In this document: piece after piece, positions 15,870-24,680 of the stretch
How the letters are laid out: each line of letters opens with the position of its first letter
How positions within the stretch are numbered: position 1 is the stretch's first letter
NCBI GenBank assembly: GCA_022843385.1
Contig: JALHNT010000024.1
Location: forward strand, 1-64,000
Direction: 5' to 3'
Length of the DNA: 64,000 bases
DNA from: Anaerolineae bacterium
GTDB lineage: Bacteria; Chloroflexota; Anaerolineae; Aggregatilineales; Phototrophicaceae
Position numbers and translations under genes: made by a program
The notes under the pieces: model-generated
Database searches by the model: none
The model's input: the letters and a program-made list of their open reading frames with translations, nothing else
What the model was told of the DNA's origin: nothing

Positions 15870-17477
15870 TTGTTATTCAAGCGACTGTTTCAGTCTGCGC
15901 TGTTTTTGCTGCTGTTGAGTATGGCGCTGGAGGTAGCGGCCCAGCCGCTGGAACGGGAAGATATACGACCATTCGTCCGGGTCACCATCGGGACGCGCAC
16001 CGACAATTACATTTACTACACACCCGATCAGCCAGACTATAATCGCGTTCTCGATATTCTCGATACCGCCTTGCCTATCTACACCACCATGACCGGTCTG
16101 CCCTGGACGACCCAGATCGTCATCGTCTATATGGATACCAATCCTGGCAATCTTGCGGTTCTGGGGCGCATCCTGGAAAACAGCACCGCCTATGTCACCC
16201 GTCGTGAACCCGCCGCCCTGTTTCCCGAAGCAGAAAGCTGTCATTTGCGCATCTATCAGGGTTGGGACTCGACGCCAGACTTCGAGGCGCTGGTCGCACG
16301 GCAGTTGGCTCACTGCGTTCAGATGAGCATCGGCGCGGTGGGAATGCTGGATTTTGGCAATCCAACCAACGCCTGGTGGTTGATGGGGACGGCCGAGTGG
16401 GCGGCATCGCGGGTGTATCCGATCCAGTATCCCCAACCGGTTCACCGTATCTTCGATGCTCGCAAAGACATCACCACTGCGCGGCTCGATGCCTTCTACT
16501 TCTGGGAATTCGCCTCCTCGGCGCGCGGCTTTGGCAGTGACCAAAATGTCATCACGCAGATGGGCGTGATGCGCCAGGGTGGATTGTTCCCCTTGAACTT
16601 TGGGGTGGACTCGACCGAGCTGTTCCACAGTTGGGCGCAAGTGCTGATCAATCGCCAACTGCCTGTTCCGCCGACGGTTGACTTGACGGACAGCGATCTC
16701 CCTGCCGGACGCGGTGGCAACCTGGCGATCTCGATCCCACGCTTTGCGGTTGAGTACAAGAACCTGGTCGGGTTCGATTTACAACCGGGCAACATTGCCT
16801 TTCTCCGCGTTACGGGAATGCCAGCCGGTCATTATGGGGTCAGTGCGCGAACGGCAAAGGGAATCGAGCGCTTGCAGGACGACACCCCCTTTCAGTTCTG
16901 TCCTTCTGATGAAGGCACTCTGCTGCTCATCAGTCGCGGGCAGGGCGAAATCGGCGTCAAGGTGCCGTTGACCATCGAATGGGGACAGGTTTCCAGCACT
17001 ACACCTTGCGCCGAAGCCAACGAGGAACCGGAAGTGAGCCAGTGTATTGTCGGCTCGTGGGTTGTTTCCAGCTATCCGTCCGATTTATCCGCCGCGTTCG
17101 CTGAAGTCGATCTGAGCGATTTCATCTTCAACTTTGCTGAAGATGGCACATTCGATGGCACGGTATCTATCAACGCCAGTAACCCCGATGGCGTGGAGGC
17201 CGATATTGATGTCCCGTTCAGCGGGAGCTACGAACTGCGTGGGGTAGAGGGCAGCCCTACCGATTATGCGGTACAGACCTTCGACTGGGAACTGCTGCCG
17301 GGCGGCACTGCATCGTTGACCGCGCGCGATGGCACCGTCAGCGATCTTTCCAAGGCCTTCTACGACAATTCCGATACCGCTGTCTGGACACCGGATGGCA
17401 CGGTGACCTGTGATAGGGATGATCTGTCGTGGCGTGCCAGCCGCGGCGGACGTTTTGTCCTGACCCGGCTATCCTAG
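15870..17477 (+). CDS. Exported peptidase-MA-like protein with lipocalin-like C-terminal domain
   Basis: This protein of about 535 residues begins at TTG 15870 (GAAGGG nine bases upstream), giving a signal peptide LLFKRLFQSALFLLLLSMALEVAAQ. The middle resembles gluzincin peptidase-MA proteins: TGLPWTTQIVIVYMDT, then ALVARQLAHCVQ where an active enzyme would have HExxH, and GTAEWAASRVYP where the third ligand (Glu) sits. The zinc motif is degenerate, so it may be a pseudopeptidase. From CIVGSWVVSSYPSDLS to the end is a lipocalin-like beta barrel of about 140 residues. Confidence 0.72.
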   Translation: MLFKRLFQSALFLLLLSMALEVAAQPLEREDIRPFVRVTIGTRTDNYIYYTPDQPDYNRVLDILDTALPIYTTMTGLPWTTQIVIVYMDTNPGNLAVLGRILENSTAYVTRREPAALFPEAESCHLRIYQGWDSTPDFEALVARQLAHCVQMSIGAVGMLDFGNPTNAWWLMGTAEWAASRVYPIQYPQPVHRIFDARKDITTARLDAFYFWEFASSARGFGSDQNVITQMGVMRQGGLFPLNFGVDSTELFHSWAQVLINRQLPVPPTVDLTDSDLPAGRGGNLAISIPRFAVEYKNLVGFDLQPGNIAFLRVTGMPAGHYGVSARTAKGIERLQDDTPFQFCPSDEGTLLLISRGQGEIGVKVPLTIEWGQVSSTTPCAEANEEPEVSQCIVGSWVVSSYPSDLSAAFAEVDLSDFIFNFAEDGTFDGTVSINASNPDGVEADIDVPFSGSYELRGVEGSPTDYAVQTFDWELLPGGTASLTARDGTVSDLSKAFYDNSDTAVWTPDGTVTCDRDDLSWRASRGGRFVLTRLS

Positions 17478-17923
17478 TACCAGCGGACACGGCATTGCCG
17501 TGTCCCTACGGTCGATTCTCCGATGTAGGGACGCCAGATCCCGGCATTCCCCGGCTGTGAAAGTAACCTCCCAACCAGCGCGATCAGTTCGCCTGATCGT
17601 GCTGGTTTCCGCAGATAAGCGTCTGCACCGCAGCGAGCATGATAAGTGACTCTCCCCATCTCAAACGAACCGGAATGCATTATCACCGGGATAAGCTGGG
17701 TAACTGGATTCTGCTTGATCGTCCGGCACACTTCATGACCTGGTATCATCGGCAGTTGGTCATCCACAATCACCAGACCGACCTCGCGCGTCGCCAATAC
17801 GGCGAAAGCCTCAAGCCCATCGCTCACTACACAGGTGGTATAGCCAGCCCGCGTCAGCATAACTTCCAGCAGCATCTGCATCGCGGCGTCATCATCAACA
17901 ATCAAGACATCGCATTTCATCAT
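17474..17923 (-). CDS. Response regulator receiver with repeat-derived tail
   Basis: The receiver domain covers about 120 residues: CDVLIVDDDAAMQ acidic pair, phospho-Asp in VIVDDQLPM, Ser in IMHSGS at the Thr/Ser switch and Lys in LRKPARSG. ATG 17923 or 17920 is preferred because AAGGA lies just upstream. After the domain, the last 20 or so residues (GESTVGTRQCRVRWY) are encoded by a palindromic intergenic repeat and are unlikely to be functional. It overlaps the stop of the convergent gene by four bases. Confidence 0.85.
   Translation of the reverse strand: MMKCDVLIVDDDAAMQMLLEVMLTRAGYTTCVVSDGLEAFAVLATREVGLVIVDDQLPMIPGHEVCRTIKQNPVTQLIPVIMHSGSFEMGRVTYHARCGADAYLRKPARSGELIALVGRLLSQPGNAGIWRPYIGESTVGTRQCRVRWY
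17485..17533. repeat. Nested palindromic REP-like repeat
   Basis: GGACACGGCA-T-TGCCGTGTCC (17485-17505) is a perfect 10-bp palindrome. GTCCCTAC at 17502-17509 is inverted as GTAGGGAC at 17525-17532. The GTAGGG-type ends resemble the palindrome at 30991. Confidence 0.7.
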
Positions 17924-18144
17924 CAGCATCCTTATTCATCATCTGTCATCTCACGACACCGCTACCGACGGTGATTCCGCCAAAAAGTTACGGCTTGCAA
18001 AAGTAGTTTTTTTCGCTTCACACCCCCAGTCTGTGGGGGGATCAACCGGCACCTTTCGTCCTATAGTCAGAAGTGTGAACACCACAAATATGATAAGCTC
18101 ATCAGGTGTTCATCTAGTGATGAGGCTTGCAGGGAGGTTTGGGC

Positions 18145-19947
18145 ATGGAGAATCTATTGATCCCGATTGTGGTCATCGTGCTGGTGCTGGCGGGCGCTAT
18201 CGCCGTGCTGGGGCTGGTCATCATCAGCGAAAAGCAGGTTGGCATTGTCATCAAGCGCTTTTCCAGCAAATCGCTGCCGCCGGATCGTCTGGTCGCGCTC
18301 AATGGTGAGGCTGGTTATCAGGCCAAAACGTTAGCGCCTGGCTGGTATCTGTGGTACTTCCCCTGGGTCTACCAGATCCGCAAAGTGCCGGTGACGGTCA
18401 TCCCCCAGGGCGAGATCGGGCTGGTGGTAGCCGCCGACGGTGCCTCGATCCCGCCGGAGCGCATCCTGGGCAAAGTGGTGGATTGCGATAATTTCCAGGA
18501 TGCCGCGAAGTTCCTGATGAATGGTGGCGAGAAGGGTCGTCAGCTCGGCATCCTGACCGCCGGTGCCTACCGCATCAACACCGCCCTCTTCACCATCATC
18601 ACCCGCCAGACCGCTGCCCAGCAGAGCATGAACCCGGATTCGCTGCGGGTGCACCAGATCACGCCGGATATGGTTGGCATCGTCACCACGATGGATGGCG
18701 CACCGATTGACGAGGGCGAAATCGCCGGTCTGTACATCCCCAACCACGACAACTTCCAGAATTCGCAGGCCTTCATCACGGCTGGCGGACGGCGTGGTTT
18801 GCAGGAGCAGGTGCTGCTCTCCGGTTCATGGAACCTGAACCCCTGGTTCGCCCAGGTCGAGCAGGTGCCGATGACCGAGATTCCGATCGGGTATGTCGGC
18901 GTGGTCATCAGCTACGTGGGTAAAGCCCATATCGATGTCAGCGGCCTGGACTTCAAGCATGGCGATCTGGTCAACGTCGGTCATAAGGGTGTGTGGGTCA
19001 CGCCGCTGTATCCGGGCAAGCACCCCATCAACACCCGCGTCATGAGCGTCGAGCTGGTGCCGACCACCAACATCGTGCTGAACTGGTCGAACCGCACCGA
19101 AGACCACAACTACGACAAGTCGCTGTCGTCGATCATCGTCAACTCCAAGGACGGTTTCACCTTTGAACTGGATGTGTCGCAGATCATCCATGTCGGTGCG
19201 CTGGAAGCTCCCAAAGTCATCTCGCGCATCGGCTCGGTGCAGAATATGGTCGATCATGTGTTGCAGCCGATTGTCGGCAACTACTTCCGCAACGCCGCCC
19301 AGAGCTATACCGTGCTGGACTTCCTCAACGCCCGCAGCGAACGGCAGCGCGAAGCCACCGAGCATGTCGGCACCTCAATCCGCACCTACGATGTCGAGGC
19401 CATCGATACTCTGATCGGCAAAATCGTCCCGCCGCCGGCGCTGATGCAAACGCTGACTGACCGTAAGATCGCTGAGGAGCAGAACAAGACCTTCCAGGTG
19501 CAGCAGGAAGCGCAGACTCAGCGGCAGCAGTTGGTGCGCGCCACCGCGCTGGCCGACATCCAGCAGGAGATGGTCAAGTCCGAACAGGGCGTCAGCATCT
19601 CGGAACTGGAAGCTCGTTCGCAGATCAAGCAGGCCGAAGGCGAGGCCGAGTCGATCCGCCTGAAGGCCAATGGTGAGGCCGAAGCCACCCGCGCCATCGG
19701 TGAAGCCAAAGCCGCCGCCTATCAGGCCGGTGCCGCTGCGATGGGTCAGGAAGGCTTCACCGCCGTCCAGCTCATGCAGATCGTCGGCGACCAGCAGGTA
19801 CGCATCATCCCGGAGATCGCCGTCAATGGCGGTGGTGGACAGGGTGGGGGCAGCCTGGTTGAAGCCCTGCTCGGCATCCTGCTCCGCAACGAGATGCAGA
19901 AAGCCAACAACCCAACTCCGGTCAACGGAACATCTGAGAAGATGTAA
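18145..19947 (+). CDS. Flotillin-like SPFH/band-7 membrane protein
   Basis: This 600-residue protein has an N-terminal membrane helix (LLIPIVVIVLVLAGAIAVLGL), then an extended SPFH region including KQVGIVIKRFSSKSLPPDRL and YPGKHPINTRV, and a long coiled-coil rich in Ala/Glu (EGEAESIRLKANGEAEATRA). It ends with a Gly-rich VNGGGGQGGG segment. Flotillins scaffold membrane microdomains. ATG 18145 is chosen with GGGAGG seven bases upstream. No NfeD partner is adjacent. A terminator follows. Confidence 0.92.
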   Translation: MENLLIPIVVIVLVLAGAIAVLGLVIISEKQVGIVIKRFSSKSLPPDRLVALNGEAGYQAKTLAPGWYLWYFPWVYQIRKVPVTVIPQGEIGLVVAADGASIPPERILGKVVDCDNFQDAAKFLMNGGEKGRQLGILTAGAYRINTALFTIITRQTAAQQSMNPDSLRVHQITPDMVGIVTTMDGAPIDEGEIAGLYIPNHDNFQNSQAFITAGGRRGLQEQVLLSGSWNLNPWFAQVEQVPMTEIPIGYVGVVISYVGKAHIDVSGLDFKHGDLVNVGHKGVWVTPLYPGKHPINTRVMSVELVPTTNIVLNWSNRTEDHNYDKSLSSIIVNSKDGFTFELDVSQIIHVGALEAPKVISRIGSVQNMVDHVLQPIVGNYFRNAAQSYTVLDFLNARSERQREATEHVGTSIRTYDVEAIDTLIGKIVPPPALMQTLTDRKIAEEQNKTFQVQQEAQTQRQQLVRATALADIQQEMVKSEQGVSISELEARSQIKQAEGEAESIRLKANGEAEATRAIGEAKAAAYQAGAAAMGQEGFTAVQLMQIVGDQQVRIIPEIAVNGGGGQGGGSLVEALLGILLRNEMQKANNPTPVNGTSEKM

Positions 19948-19966
19948 CGCCCTGCACAGGCAGAGG

Positions 19967-19995
19967 AGGGGTGCATGAAAATGCGCCCCTTTTTT
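19967..19995 (+). terminator. Rho-independent terminator after flotillin-like gene
   Basis: GGGGTGCAT-GAAA-ATGCGCCCC forms a 9-bp stem with one G-U pair and a GAAA loop, followed by six T. Confidence 0.88.
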
Positions 19996-20064
19996 GTGCC
20001 TGTGGATAAACGAAATCCTGAGCTGATATTGAGGACATCTCCAGCGAAGATTTACTGTCTATTT

Positions 20065-20304
20065 GTAACTACTCAGGTAGGGTAGACAATGGTGTTCCAA
20101 TTCTTGAGCCTATTTTTTTCACAAAACATTGTGGTAACAGGTTGTGAAAGCGACTGTCTCAATTAAAAACGGCATTTTATTATAGATTCATACACCAAAA
20201 TCATTGTTCCAAGACTGGATATATGCTGACATCTCAAGTTACGGATACACCATCAAGAGATTGTTAGTTGATTTTGAGTTAATTGATACCACCTGAGTAG
20301 TTAC
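20065..20304. mobile_element. 240-bp miniature element (MITE), IS66-like ends
   Basis: GTAACTACTCAGGT (20065-20078) is exactly inverted at 20291-20304. The element is AT-rich and has no ORF. It is flanked by an exact 8-bp direct duplication GTCTATTT (20057-20064 and 20305-20312). IS66-family elements have ends beginning GTAA and make 8-bp duplications, so a non-autonomous IS66 derivative is likely; IS256-type elements are a less likely alternative. The right flank abuts the stop codon of the PIN toxin gene. Confidence 0.82.
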
Positions 20305-20311
20305 GTCTATT

Positions 20312-20749
20312 TCATAAACCGTATAGTTCTACCGCAATGCCAAAGTCATGAAATTTGACAAAGTCCCTGGAGTTACGGGATACCAGGATCAAATTGTAGT
20401 ATTCAGCCGTTGCCGCGACCAGACAATCGGGTAGCAGCGGTCCCTGTGATTTTTGCGACTTCCCTGATTTAACCATCAATCGCCGTATTTCTCCGGCGCG
20501 TCGGGCAATCGTCACATTGATAAAGTAGCGATGGAAGGGCTTCAACAAGATCATATGATCTTGTGCAGTCCGAAAGTTGCCCTCATCGATCCCTGCCCAA
20601 AGTTCCGCTTCAGTAATGATCGAATACCCTACTGATACCGAACGCCATCGCGCATGTGCATAGAACTGCCTGGCGATTGGCAATTTGCGAAAGGCATCAA
20701 TAAAGAATGTCGTATCGAACAGATAGCTATTCCCGTTCTTCAGTTCCAT
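20312..20749 (-). CDS. PIN-domain ribonuclease toxin (VapC-like)
   Basis: This 145-residue protein has the PIN acidic residues: SYLFDTTFFIDAFR (first Asp plus Asp), ITEAELWAGI (Glu), LLPDCLVAATAEYYN (Asp) and LVSRNSRDFVKF. VapC toxins cleave tRNA or rRNA. ATG 20749 is chosen; it lies 23 bases inside the upstream ORF, the usual antitoxin-toxin overlap, and an upstream extension to 20854 would overlap it fully without family match. The miniature element is inserted directly after its stop codon. Confidence 0.85.
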   Translation of the reverse strand: MELKNGNSYLFDTTFFIDAFRKLPIARQFYAHARWRSVSVGYSIITEAELWAGIDEGNFRTAQDHMILLKPFHRYFINVTIARRAGEIRRLMVKSGKSQKSQGPLLPDCLVAATAEYYNLILVSRNSRDFVKFHDFGIAVELYGL

Positions 20750-21071
20750 AAATGTCATTAAACCGTATATCCCAACCCGCCCGTAAGTCATCAAGCCAAT
20801 TATCGCTGAGTTCGGCTTCATCCGGCTGATGGGGTGTATCGAAAAACTGGTCAATCAAATCCCAGGCGCTATCCCTGGGAGAAAGTTTATTCGGGGCCAT
20901 TGGCAGCTTGAAGAAGTTATCACCTGCCAGATCAGCATCAACGACGCTATATTCCCCTTTTGTCGAAAGCGACTCGACATGGGCATCCAGCAGAGCAACA
21001 CCCGACGTCGTCGCGCTAAAATAGAGAAACATCGAGGTTTTTCCAGCCACCTTATTCTGTGGAGTCCGCAT
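20727..21071 (-). CDS. Unknown protein, candidate antitoxin of the PIN toxin
   Basis: This 114-residue protein is not a recognised antitoxin family. The first half has FLYFSATTSGVALLDAHVES, rather like a small beta domain, and the C-terminal half is acidic and probably extended (DEAELSDNWLDDLRAGWDIR), a shape common for antitoxin tails that wrap the toxin. It starts five bases after the DUF3467 gene stop and overlaps the PIN gene by 23 bases, so the three form one operon. Confidence 0.7.
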   Translation of the reverse strand: MRTPQNKVAGKTSMFLYFSATTSGVALLDAHVESLSTKGEYSVVDADLAGDNFFKLPMAPNKLSPRDSAWDLIDQFFDTPHQPDEAELSDNWLDDLRAGWDIRFNDIYGTEERE

Positions 21072-21076
21072 CAGAT

Positions 21077-21415
21077 TTACCGGCCTTGCTCGTCATTGGC
21101 TTCAGTCGAAAGCGGTTGAATGGGAAGCTCCACGCCGAATTCATTTTCCCACCGTGCTATTCCGTTTTGGAGTAATTCGCCCATTTCTTTGGCAACGCCT
21201 AAAGGCAATACAATGCGATGAAGTCTGAATACCTCTGGCTCGGCGACATTGGGCGATTTATTCGGCCCCATATAATATAGATCGAGCGTAACTTCATGAG
21301 CGCTAAAGTAGAGTTGAACATTTGAAATATAAGACAATTTGTTATCGGTCAGGTCGGTGGCCTGACTGAGCATGGTTTTGACCGCTGTTTTGTCATCATG
21401 GTTTTTGTTTATCAT
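21077..21415 (-). CDS. DUF3467-like protein
   Basis: This 112-residue protein has the DUF3467 pattern: SNVQLYFSAHEVTLDLYY, then RLHRIVLPLGVAKEMGELLQNG and WENEFGVELP. ATG 21415 follows GAGGGTGGGG. The family is small and uncharacterised. Here it is the first gene of an operon ending in a PIN toxin, which may make it part of the antitoxin system. Confidence 0.72.
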   Translation of the reverse strand: MINKNHDDKTAVKTMLSQATDLTDNKLSYISNVQLYFSAHEVTLDLYYMGPNKSPNVAEPEVFRLHRIVLPLGVAKEMGELLQNGIARWENEFGVELPIQPLSTEANDEQGR

Positions 21416-21636
21416 GTCCCCACCCTCGAATTCGATACGATGATTCGTCGGAATTTCCAACCCTGATGCAGGTATCTGATCTCACGGAAAGCAGCGTACC
21501 TATTTGTTATTGTACATCAAGTAGATGAGTTCCACGTTACTTTCTCCCGTCATCGGGCAAGCGTGGGGCAAGCGTCGGGGTGGGAACGGCCGCGTCGTGT
21601 TACCATCCCGCCCTTTGAAAGATGGGAGGCTGAATC

Positions 21637-23235
21637 GTGGCGCGGATCGGTTTCTGTTTGGCGCTGTTCCTCATGCTCACGGTCACAGGCTCGAAGGGGC
21701 TGGCGCAGGCCGATCAACCGGATGCCATCCTGTTCATCTGGAATGACAAGCTGCTCGCCCAGGGGATCAGGAGCAATGAGTTGGTGACGGCGCCGCAGCA
21801 CTCACTGCCCCCGCTGGTTCAGGTCAATGTCTATGATTTTGCTGAGAGTCCGCTCGGCCAACCGCCGTCGGAGAGCTACGGCTTCGTGCAGGGGGTGTGG
21901 TCAGCCGATCAGACGCGCTTCGCCTTTCTGGTGCTGCAACCGGACGACGCTGGCTATCAAGTCATCGTCTGGCAGGACGGGCAGCAGCAAGCGCTGCTCA
22001 CCGGCGTCGTCAGCCCGGAGCGCGGCTATCTGCTGCCGCTGGGCTGGGATGAGTCGGGTAGCCTGATCCTGCTCGAACGCTATGGCCTGCACCATCTCGA
22101 TCAAGTCCGGCTGTGGCGTTACGACGGGGCGGCGCTCAACCCGCAAACAGTTATCCCCACCCCGGCGCTGAAAGGCAACAGCGCCAGCCTGGGCAACGGC
22201 TGGGTCTTCGTCGGCTTCGATCCGGTGGGCGTCCAGGGGTATATGGTCAACCTGAACAGCGGGCAGCTCAACACCTTTCCTACCTCCTTCGCCCTGCAAA
22301 CGCCGCCAGCCTCGGTTTTCGAAGTCTATCCAGTGGATGTCGTCGGCGTGGTCAATCTTGCGCGCTTCAAAGCCGAGGTCGAGTCACCGCCTTCATCCGA
22401 AACGACTCCCGCTGCCCCGCGCACCATCGAACCGTTTCTCTACTGGCCGCTGCCGGATGACGCCCGCAGCATCACCTGTTACCCCGACTCGGAATGGACT
22501 GACCTGAATTTTGCGCTGGAATGCCCCGGCCTGACCGTCCCCCGCGCGTATCAGGGACACGAAGGCACCGACGTCGGCGGGAAACCGGCCGGGCTGCCAC
22601 CGGGGACGCCGGTCTATGCCGCCGTGCCGGGGCTGGTGATCGCGCGGCAAGACGGCTGCCCAGCCGACGACATCACCTGTGGCGATGCTTACGGCAATTA
22701 TGTCCTGCTGGAACATGCGCGGCTGCGCGGCCACGATGTGGAGACCTGGTTCACCGGCTATGCCCACCTCCAGACCGTGCTGGTCGATCAACACAGCTAT
22801 GTCCACACCATCGGCCTGCCCATCGCCCTCAGCGGCAGCACCGGGTTGGGCGGGGCGCACCTGCACTTTGAAGTCCGCGCACCGCATCTGCCGCAGCCGG
22901 GCAACTGGGTTGATCCCTGGGATGTGCGGGGAACGGTTGGCGAGGCTGGATTGTGGATCGGCGGCAGCGAACGCCCGCAGTCGGCGGTGGTGGCCTTCCC
23001 GCCGCCCACCCTGTTGATGTGCCAGACGGCGGATGGCAACAACATCCGCAGCGGCCCCGGAACCGAATATCCGCTGGTCATCAAGACCTCGGCCCAGACC
23101 TCCTACGAAGTCTTTCAGGTGCGGCAGATCGAAACCGGCGCGGTGCCGGGCGAGTGGTATCAGGTGCGCTGGGCGGGTATGGCAGTCACGGGCTGGATCT
23201 ACGCCGATCTGATGACCTGTGCCGCTGCTGGATAG
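21637..23235 (+). CDS. Exported M23 peptidase with SH3-like domain
   Basis: This 532-residue protein has a signal peptide (IGFCLALFLMLTVTGSKGLAQ), a long beta-propeller-like N-terminal part, then an M23/LytM metallopeptidase domain. GHEGTDVGG (His and Asp zinc ligands) and GGAHLHFEVRA (HxH) are intact, so it is probably active against peptidoglycan or peptides. The C-terminal about 70 residues (NNIRSGPGTEYPLVIKTSA) form a bacterial SH3-like domain. The start is GTG 21637 with GGGAGG upstream. Confidence 0.92.
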   Translation: MARIGFCLALFLMLTVTGSKGLAQADQPDAILFIWNDKLLAQGIRSNELVTAPQHSLPPLVQVNVYDFAESPLGQPPSESYGFVQGVWSADQTRFAFLVLQPDDAGYQVIVWQDGQQQALLTGVVSPERGYLLPLGWDESGSLILLERYGLHHLDQVRLWRYDGAALNPQTVIPTPALKGNSASLGNGWVFVGFDPVGVQGYMVNLNSGQLNTFPTSFALQTPPASVFEVYPVDVVGVVNLARFKAEVESPPSSETTPAAPRTIEPFLYWPLPDDARSITCYPDSEWTDLNFALECPGLTVPRAYQGHEGTDVGGKPAGLPPGTPVYAAVPGLVIARQDGCPADDITCGDAYGNYVLLEHARLRGHDVETWFTGYAHLQTVLVDQHSYVHTIGLPIALSGSTGLGGAHLHFEVRAPHLPQPGNWVDPWDVRGTVGEAGLWIGGSERPQSAVVAFPPPTLLMCQTADGNNIRSGPGTEYPLVIKTSAQTSYEVFQVRQIETGAVPGEWYQVRWAGMAVTGWIYADLMTCAAAG

Positions 23236-23344
23236 CGCCCTCGCCGCGATAAGCACTGGATGAGAATGCACACTTTTGGGTTTACATCATTTCCCTTTGA
23301 TCGTATAACACGATATATCATCAATCACCGATTAAAGGTCAGTC

Positions 23345-23839
23345 ATGCTTCATTCAAGCGTCATCGTCACTGAAAGTCAGATCGCTGGTCGCGGGCTGGT
23401 GGCGACGGCTTTCATCGCCAAAGGGACGCTGGTCTGGCAGCGCGACGGTCATGAGATCATCATCAGCCGCGAGGAAGTCCTGGCGCTGCCGCCAGAAGAA
23501 CAGGCGCATTATTATGTTGATGAGGTCGGCTATGTTCTCTGCCGCGATGGCAGCCAGTACATGAATCATAGCTGCGCTCCCAATCTGGCGGCCACTGACA
23601 ACGATGACCTGATCGCCGCCCGCGACATTCACCCTGGCGAAGAGGTGACCTACGATTATGGCCTGACCGAGATCGATCCCCAACTGCGTCCGGCCTGGCA
23701 CTGTGCCTGTGGCGCGGATCACTGCCGGCGCATCATTCGACCCACCGATGTGCTGCTGCCTGATTTTCAAAAGCGCTATGCCGGGCAAATCTCCGACTGG
23801 ATCATCGAGCGCTGCCGCCAGTTGAACGGGCTGGCTTAA
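23345..23839 (+). CDS. SET-domain protein (lysine methyltransferase-like)
   Basis: This 164-residue protein is almost only a SET domain: RGLVATAFIAKGTLVW, the cofactor/substrate motif YMNHSCAPNL, EEVTYDYG and a post-SET cysteine cluster CACGADHCRR. All core motifs are present, so S-adenosylmethionine-dependent lysine methylation is plausible, though bacterial substrates are usually unknown. AAAGG stands before ATG 23345. Confidence 0.9.
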   Translation: MLHSSVIVTESQIAGRGLVATAFIAKGTLVWQRDGHEIIISREEVLALPPEEQAHYYVDEVGYVLCRDGSQYMNHSCAPNLAATDNDDLIAARDIHPGEEVTYDYGLTEIDPQLRPAWHCACGADHCRRIIRPTDVLLPDFQKRYAGQISDWIIERCRQLNGLA

Positions 23840-23910
23840 TCACAATGGTCTCAAACGATTTGTAAAAACCGGGTACAATGCAGCCAAATTCTTTGCAAAG
23901 ATCATTTCTG

Positions 23911-24675
23911 ATGAGCAGTACCCAGCAACAATTACAGCAGTTCCGCCACCTTCAGAAGAAGCTCAGCGATGCCAACGCCGTTTATGATCGGTTTGGACGT
24001 CCAGAGCAATTGCGCGAGATCGAAGCGCTGGAGGCGCAGATGGCTGCCCTTCCGCCAGAGATCCGCCACATGGCGAAGCGCGAAGACCTTCTGCGGGAGT
24101 TTCCCCTCCTGGTCGAGAAATATCTGTTGGAACGCGCTGGACGTTTTCTCGACCCGCCGCCTGATCTGATCGCTACTATTCTCAACCTTGAGCAGTCACA
24201 GGATGTGCCAACGACCAACGAGAAAGTCAAAAAGATCATCGATAGTCTGCGATTGCTGCGGGAAAACGAGGCCAGTGAAGACGATCTGCATCTGGCAATT
24301 CTGCTGGCTGAGAATTTGCCTGAATCCAGAAAAGTAACTGCGCCATTCGTGTTGCATCTCAAGCGATTGGCAGCCAGCTATCTGGATGAATGGGCGCGAC
24401 TGATGGAAGCGCGTAACTCCTCTGCCGCTGATCCGGAAGATCTGGGCCTTTCGACTCGCACCTGGCAGGACGACATCCCCGATTATCGGGCGAACTATGC
24501 CACCTGGGAACGCGCTCATAACACAACAGACCCGGAGCAGCGGGTCGCTTCAGCCCGCTTCCGGCTCGTAAGCCAGATCGCCGTGCTTCATCGTCTGGCT
24601 TTCACTCAAGAGGCGATTGATAAGCACCTCTTCGAAGCGCGGAACGCCTGGGTGATGTCTCGGTCAAAGACCTGA
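23911..24675 (+). CDS. Helical protein, unknown function
   Basis: This protein of about 254 residues is almost entirely helical and charged (LQQFRHLQKKLSDANAVYDR; EQLREIEALEAQMAALPPEI). ATG 23911 is chosen because TACAAT, a likely -10 box, lies upstream near 23874, which excludes the ATG at 23878. The C-terminal half has WARLMEARNSSAADPEDLG. No family recognised; perhaps a cytoplasmic structural or chaperone-like protein. Confidence 0.65.
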   Translation: MSSTQQQLQQFRHLQKKLSDANAVYDRFGRPEQLREIEALEAQMAALPPEIRHMAKREDLLREFPLLVEKYLLERAGRFLDPPPDLIATILNLEQSQDVPTTNEKVKKIIDSLRLLRENEASEDDLHLAILLAENLPESRKVTAPFVLHLKRLAASYLDEWARLMEARNSSAADPEDLGLSTRTWQDDIPDYRANYATWERAHNTTDPEQRVASARFRLVSQIAVLHRLAFTQEAIDKHLFEARNAWVMSRSKT

Positions 24676-24680
24676 TAGCG

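Noticed and set aside
15873..16658. A 261-residue minus-strand open frame
   Set aside because: Antisense to the exported peptidase-like gene, without ribosome site or recognisable domain.
18036..18052. CCCCCAGTCTGTGGGGGG hairpin as a terminator
   Set aside because: It lacks a T-run in either direction and lies in the leader of the flotillin-like gene.
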